Source: an uncultured Christensenellaceae bacterium
GTDB taxonomy: Bacteria > Bacillota > Clostridia > Christensenellales > Borkfalkiaceae
Direction: 5' to 3'
DNA: 64,000 bases
NCBI GenBank assembly: GCA_910589015.1
Contig: CAJUSA010000001.1
Span: 186,001-250,000, forward strand
In this document: positions 60,465-64,000 of the stretch, in pieces
Layout of the letters: every line of letters starts with the position of its first letter
Numbering within the stretch: the stretch's first letter is position 1
Made by a program: the position numbers and the translations under genes
The notes under the pieces: model-generated
The model's database searches: none
The model's input: the letters and a program-made list of their open reading frames with translations, nothing else
Told to the model about the DNA's origin: nothing

Positions 60465-60653
60465 ATGGCAGTCCCCAAGAGAAAACAATCGAAGAGCAGA
60501 ACGGATAAGCGTTTTGCAAACTATAAGGCGCATGCGGAAACGCTCGTAGAGTGCCCCCATTGCCACGGGCTGAAAGTTGCCCATAAGGTCTGCAAGAGCT
60601 GCGGTTATTACGACGGCAAAGAAGTCGTTGCGCAGGAAACCGAAACCAAGTAA
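60465..60653 (+). CDS. rpmF: 50S ribosomal protein L32
   Basis: A 62-residue bL32 with zinc ligands CPHCHG and CKSCGYYDG (AVPKRKQSKSRTDKRFANYK at the start). In Clostridia a DUF177 gene often precedes it; here rpmF follows ackA directly with its own promoter. Confidence 0.97.
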   Translation: MAVPKRKQSKSRTDKRFANYKAHAETLVECPHCHGLKVAHKVCKSCGYYDGKEVVAQETETK

Positions 60654-60686
60654 ACAAGGGTTTACGGTCGATTTTATCGGGAAAGC

Positions 60687-60718
60687 AAAGCAAGGATAAA
60701 ATTTATCCTTGCTTTTTT
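60687..60718 (+). terminator. Terminator after rpmF, containing the next -35 box
   Basis: AAAGCAAGGATAA and TTATCCTTGCTTT form a long AT-rich stem followed by more Ts. Confidence 0.85.
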
Positions 60719-60737
60719 CATTATATGTTGATATAAT
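60709..60737 (+). promoter_or_regulatory. Promoter of the GyrI-like gene
   Basis: TTGCTT (60709-60714) within the terminator's 3-prime arm, 17 bases, TATAAT (60732-60737) with TG upstream. Confidence 0.75.
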
Positions 60738-60774
60738 GAAATTGCGATAAACAGTAATTTAGAGGAGAAACACT

Positions 60775-61227
60775 ATGTCATATTCATTAAAGAGCGTAAC
60801 GATACGCACAGACAATTCCGAGAGCGGAATGGCAAAAATCAACGAACTTTGGGCGGATATTATGACGGGAAAAATTCCGCTTGACTTTATAGAAAACGGC
60901 GTACCCGTAAAAGGTCTGTCGCCTATATCGGCATACAGCGATTACGAGAGCGACGAAAAAGGTAAATACAATTTATCCGTTATGACCGTAACCGTAGATT
61001 TCTTTGCAAAAATGGAAGAATTGGTCGCACAAAGAAAATACATCAAAATAGACGAGAGCGGCGAAACGATTGCCGAATGCGCAAATAAAGCGTGGTCGAA
61101 AGTTTGGGGGCTTACTGCGAGCGGCGAAATTAAACGTGCATTTACTATCGACTACGAAAGCACCGTACCCGCCGAATATACCAAAGACGGTAAAGCGCAT
61201 TGCTATTTGTACATAGCAATAAAATAA
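60775..61227 (+). CDS. GyrI-like/AraC effector-binding domain protein
   Basis: A 150-residue stand-alone small-molecule-binding domain. SPISAYSDYESDEKGKYNLS, then ECANKAWSKVWGL, FTIDYES and CYLYIAIK follow the pattern of GyrI-like/AraC_E_bind proteins (such as YdeE), which bind drug-like ligands or hydrolyse small adducts. It is AT-rich against its neighbours. Start after AGAGGAG. Confidence 0.75.
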   Translation: MSYSLKSVTIRTDNSESGMAKINELWADIMTGKIPLDFIENGVPVKGLSPISAYSDYESDEKGKYNLSVMTVTVDFFAKMEELVAQRKYIKIDESGETIAECANKAWSKVWGLTASGEIKRAFTIDYESTVPAEYTKDGKAHCYLYIAIK

Positions 61228-61263
61228 CGATTATAAGATTAATTTCAATTTATTGTTCGGAAT

Positions 61264-61303
61264 AAAAAAACCGTCCGTACCCCGAAGGGTACGGACGGTC
61301 GGC
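61264..61303 (-). terminator. Terminator of rpmB
   Basis: On the minus strand CCGTCCGTACCC, loop TTCG, GGGTACGGACGG, then TTTTTTT. It may also slow transcription from the plus-strand neighbour. Confidence 0.9.
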
Positions 61304-61312
61304 TTTGTGTTG

Positions 61313-61501
61313 TTATACGCGTTCTACTTTGTCGCTTTTGAGGCATCTTGCGCAGACGTAATCGTTGGTGACTTTTCCGTCTTTTACATAAGATACTTTC
61401 TGCACGTTCGCCTTAAAGGTTCTTCTCGTCTTACGGTGCGAGTGGCTGACGTTGTTGCCCGACGTCTGTCCCTTTCCGCAGATGCTGCATACTCTCGACA
61501 T
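61313..61501 (-). CDS. rpmB: 50S ribosomal protein L28
   Basis: A 62-residue bL28 (SRVCSICGKGQTSGNNVSHS; VCARCLKSDKV), the zinc-type form with CxxC pairs at both ends. Divergent from asp23, as in other Bacillota. Start after GGAGGGTAATA. Confidence 0.97.
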   Translation of the reverse strand: MSRVCSICGKGQTSGNNVSHSHRKTRRTFKANVQKVSYVKDGKVTNDYVCARCLKSDKVERV

Positions 61502-61557
61502 ATTATTACCCTCCGCTCAGGTTCTTTTCGTAGTGTAACGGTTCCCCGTCAGCAAAC

Positions 61558-61586
61558 ATCATACCATTATTTCCGAAAAAAAGCAA
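61558..61586 (-). promoter_or_regulatory. Promoter of rpmB
   Basis: Minus-strand TTGCTT (61586-61581), 17 bases, TATGAT (61563-61558). Confidence 0.75.
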
Positions 61587-61646
61587 TAAAAAACGTTGTC
61601 TTTTCGGAAATTTTTTTGAAGTTCCGTAAAAAAATGCAGAATATGC

Positions 61647-61675
61647 TTGCAAAAATTGCCATAATAAGGTAGAAT
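61647..61675 (+). promoter_or_regulatory. Promoter of asp23-fakA
   Basis: TTGCAA (61647-61652), 17 bases, TAGAAT (61670-61675). Confidence 0.72.
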
Positions 61676-61697
61676 AGAGTACGAGGTTCGGAAAGCT

Positions 61698-62048
61698 ATG
61701 TCGGTTATCACGAGTAACGCTTACGGAAAAATTTCAATATCCGATTTGGCAATCGCCAAAGTGGCGGCGCAGGCTGCGGTGGAAAGCTATGGCATCGTAG
61801 ATACTGTCGCGCGCCGTTTTTCCGATACGCTTGCCGAACTCCTCAAAAAAGATGCGGGAGGCAAGGGCGTGCGCGTTGTCACGTCCGGAAACCGAATTAC
61901 CATCGACGTTGCCGTAGTCGTCAAATACGGCGTTTCGATCGCGGCTGTGGCGGAATCGTTAAAAGAGGGCGTCAAGTACAAGGTCGAGCGTTTTACGGGC
62001 ATGATCGTCGATTCGGTAAACGTCAATATCGTCGGTTTGAAACCTTAA
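61698..62048 (+). CDS. Asp23/Gls24 family envelope stress protein (YloU type)
   Basis: A 116-residue protein of the Asp23/Gls24 family (GKISISDLAIAKVAAQAAVE; VDVAVVVKYGVSI-like DVAVVVKYGVSIAAVAESLK). Family members gather at the membrane and are linked to envelope stress. The pairing with the downstream DAK kinase gene (42 bases) is conserved in Bacillota. Confidence 0.93.
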   Translation: MSVITSNAYGKISISDLAIAKVAAQAAVESYGIVDTVARRFSDTLAELLKKDAGGKGVRVVTSGNRITIDVAVVVKYGVSIAAVAESLKEGVKYKVERFTGMIVDSVNVNIVGLKP

Positions 62049-62090
62049 TCCTCCGTCTCCGCATTTTTATAACAAACGGGAGATTCTTTC

Positions 62091-63737
62091 ATGTCAAAAA
62101 CGATAAATTGCGGGACTTTTCGTAAGATGGTTCTCGTGGGCGCAAAGCAGCTCGAAAGCAATCGGGCAAAGGTCGACGCGCTCAACGTGTTCCCCGTACC
62201 GGACGGAGATACCGGTACGAATATGTCGCTCACCATGCAATCCGCCGTCAAGGAACTCAATTCCACCGCGGCAAGCGATTTCCCCGTCGTGTGCGATTGT
62301 ATTTCCAAAGGCGCTTTGCGCGGCGCGCGCGGTAATTCGGGCGTTATTTTATCACAGATTTTCCGCGGCATCTGTTCGGTGCTGCATAACGTAAAAGCCG
62401 AGGTGGACACCAAAACGTTCGCCAAAGCGTTGGAAGCGGGCACGAAGGTGGCTTACGGCGCCGTTTCCATTCCCAAAGAAGGCACGATTTTAACCGTCGT
62501 GCGCATGATGAGCGAATTTGCCGTGAAGAACGCGGGCAAAAACCGCGAATTCGAGGCGTTCCTGCCCGCCGTCATCAAAGAGGGCGACAGAGCGCTCGCC
62601 ATGACGCCCGACCTTTTGCCCGTACTCAAAAAAGCGGGCGTCGTCGATTCGGGCGGCGTGGGACTCATGACGATCATGCGCGGCTTTTTGGCGGCGCTCA
62701 CGGGCGACGAAGTCGTAACGGAACTGCCCGGCGAGAGCGATCAGCAGGCGCAGGATACCGAGTTCGGCGACAATTCCGAAATTATCAACATGGATTTGGG
62801 CGATATTCAGTATGCTTATTGCACCGAATTCTTCATTATCAACCTGAAAAAATCGACGACGCTTGCCGATATCGACCGTTTAAGGGAAGATTTAATGGGC
62901 TTGGGCGACAGTGTTATCTGTATCGGCGACCTCGAAATGGTCAAAGTACACGTGCACACCAACCGCCCCGGCGTGGCGCTCACCTATGCGCTCGAATTGG
63001 GCGAGCTCGACCGCCCCAAAATCGAGAATATGCTCGAACAGAACCGCGCGCTCAAAGCGAAAATCGAAGCGGAAAAGAAAGATCAGGGTATGCTTGCGGT
63101 GTGCGCGGGCGGCGGTCTTTCGGATATTTTCAAGGATTTGTTTGTCGATCGCGTGATCGAAGGCGGACAGACAATGAACCCTTCGGCTTCCGATATTGCC
63201 ACGGCGGTGCAGAAAATCAACGCCGACAACGTTTTTGTCTTCCCGAACAACAAAAATATCATTTTGGCGGCGGAACAGGCGAAAGCGCTTGTCGAAAACC
63301 GCACCATTCACGTTATTCCCACGAAAAACGTGCCGCAGGGGTTTGCGGCGGCGCTTGCGTTCAGTCCCGACGCGAGTGCGGAAGAGAACAAAACGAATAT
63401 GATTCACGCGCTCGACAATATCCGCGCAGGGCAGGTAACGCATGCCGTCCGTACGACCAAAGTAAACGGTTTTTCGATCAAAGAGGGCGATATTATCGGG
63501 TTGGACGACAAAAAGATCCTCGCCAAGAGCGAGAACGTCGACGAGGCGGTGCTCAAACTGCTCGATAAGCTCAAAGACGAAACGCACGAGGTCATCTCGC
63601 TCTATTATGGCGACGGCGTGAAAGAAGAGGACGCCGCGGCGCTTGCGGAAAAGGTGCAGGAGGCGTTCCCCGATTGCGATATCGATTATCACTACGGCGG
63701 ACAGCCCGTGTACTATTATATTCTTTCCTTAGAATAA
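62091..63737 (+). CDS. fakA: Fatty acid kinase subunit FakA (DAK2-domain protein YloV)
   Basis: A 548-residue protein. Residues 1-200 are a DhaL-type kinase domain (NVFPVPDGDTGTNMSLTM with the Mg-binding Asp residues; GARGNSGVILSQIFRG). The middle and C-terminal parts belong to the YloV/FakA family, ending YHYGGQPVYYYILSLE. With a FakB partner it phosphorylates exogenous fatty acids for use by the PlsY path; the plsX gene at 17.9 kb belongs to the same lipid route. No FakB is in the window. Confidence 0.93.
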   Translation: MSKTINCGTFRKMVLVGAKQLESNRAKVDALNVFPVPDGDTGTNMSLTMQSAVKELNSTAASDFPVVCDCISKGALRGARGNSGVILSQIFRGICSVLHNVKAEVDTKTFAKALEAGTKVAYGAVSIPKEGTILTVVRMMSEFAVKNAGKNREFEAFLPAVIKEGDRALAMTPDLLPVLKKAGVVDSGGVGLMTIMRGFLAALTGDEVVTELPGESDQQAQDTEFGDNSEIINMDLGDIQYAYCTEFFIINLKKSTTLADIDRLREDLMGLGDSVICIGDLEMVKVHVHTNRPGVALTYALELGELDRPKIENMLEQNRALKAKIEAEKKDQGMLAVCAGGGLSDIFKDLFVDRVIEGGQTMNPSASDIATAVQKINADNVFVFPNNKNIILAAEQAKALVENRTIHVIPTKNVPQGFAAALAFSPDASAEENKTNMIHALDNIRAGQVTHAVRTTKVNGFSIKEGDIIGLDDKKILAKSENVDEAVLKLLDKLKDETHEVISLYYGDGVKEEDAAALAEKVQEAFPDCDIDYHYGGQPVYYYILSLE

Positions 63738-63742
63738 TTACG

Positions 63743-63769
63743 AAAGAGCGGCGCGTCCGCTCTTTTTGC
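63743..63769 (+). terminator. Terminator of asp23-fakA
   Basis: AAAGAGCGG (63743-63751) and CCGCTCTTT (63757-63765), then TTG: 9-bp stem, just after the fakA stop. Confidence 0.87.
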
Positions 63770-63784
63770 TTTTGCGCTTGGGTG

Positions 63785-63970
63785 CGGTTGAGATGTCTCG
63801 ACTTTGTTCGACATGACAGATAAAAAAATCGACGTGACAGATAAAAAATTGACATAATAGAAAAGAACATGACGGCAAAGGACATGACGGTAAAGCGTGA
63901 AAGAAAAGACCATGACGGAAAAGTATAGAACGGTTTTGTCATTCCGAGCCTGTCGAGGAATCTTGCAGTT
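63785..63970. repeat. REP-like intergenic repeat cluster D
   Basis: A degenerate cluster: a right half (GATGTCTCGACTTTGTTCGA, CATGAC) at 63791-63817, a series of CATGACGG/GTGACAG units, and a fresh left half TGTCATTCCGAGCCTGTCGA at 63937-63956. The last 30 bases of the window show nothing I can name. Confidence 0.75.
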
Positions 63971-64000
63971 ATTGCAATATATTGAATAAAAAGTTATGAA

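Noticed and set aside
1..64000. tRNA, rRNA or prophage genes
   Set aside because: I found no cloverleaf, rRNA core or phage structural gene on either strand by eye.

Overview
The window looks like a chromosomal segment of a Gram-positive, anaerobic, gut-type member of the class Clostridia. The evidence is Bacillota gene order (plsX-rnc-smc-ftsY, ylxM-ffh-rpsP-khpA, the S10-spc-alpha ribosomal cluster, pta-ackA, rpmB-asp23-fakA), a large Bacillus-type SRP RNA, zinc-type S14, many lipoproteins and a sugar ABC importer without its own ATPase. A placement near Christensenellales is a guess. Promoters are strikingly uniform: nearly every one I could read has TTGxxx and TAxxxT boxes separated by exactly 17 bp.

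Bases 1-16600 form a glycan-utilisation locus: a truncated GH30 hydrolase, a divergent GntR/LacI-type regulator, an ABC importer (binding lipoprotein and two permeases), four paralogous predicted beta-sandwich proteins of unknown function (three lipoproteins, one without a leader), an 862-residue surface protein with a Cys-containing C-terminal anchor, a GH65 phosphorylase, an SGNH-hydrolase lipoprotein and beta-phosphoglucomutase. Likely flow: capture and trim a glycan outside, import an oligosaccharide, phosphorolyse it, isomerise beta-Glc-1-P to Glc-6-P. A cation-efflux gene follows.

Bases 17900-27991 hold plsX, rnc, smc, ftsY, a small membrane protein/HTH pair, an XRE cassette, then ylxM-ffh-rpsP-khpA. 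Bases 28100-43940 hold the S10-spc-alpha cluster, rpsJ to rplQ, with secY, adk, map, infA and rpoA. Two promoters with long structured leaders were read, before rpsJ and before rpsM.

Bases 44100-64000 are mixed housekeeping and accessory genes: M18 aminopeptidase, zinc-ribbon membrane proteins, two further small XRE cassettes with palindromic operators, the SRP RNA gene (minus strand, about 48135-48406), an Mrp ATPase, a DUF1508 membrane protein, two FAD oxidoreductases, a GNAT, a GH43 lipoprotein, tmcAL, pta-ackA, rpmF, a GyrI-like protein, rpmB, asp23 and fakA.

Four intergenic clusters (8.4, 46.8, 54.3 and 63.8 kb) carry a REP-like hairpin repeat. With ftsY, ylxM, ffh, secY and the SRP RNA all present, the window encodes almost the whole co-translational targeting pathway. 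The most novel material is the four-member lipoprotein family with its anchored partner, and the XRE cassettes whose operators fill the promoter spacer.
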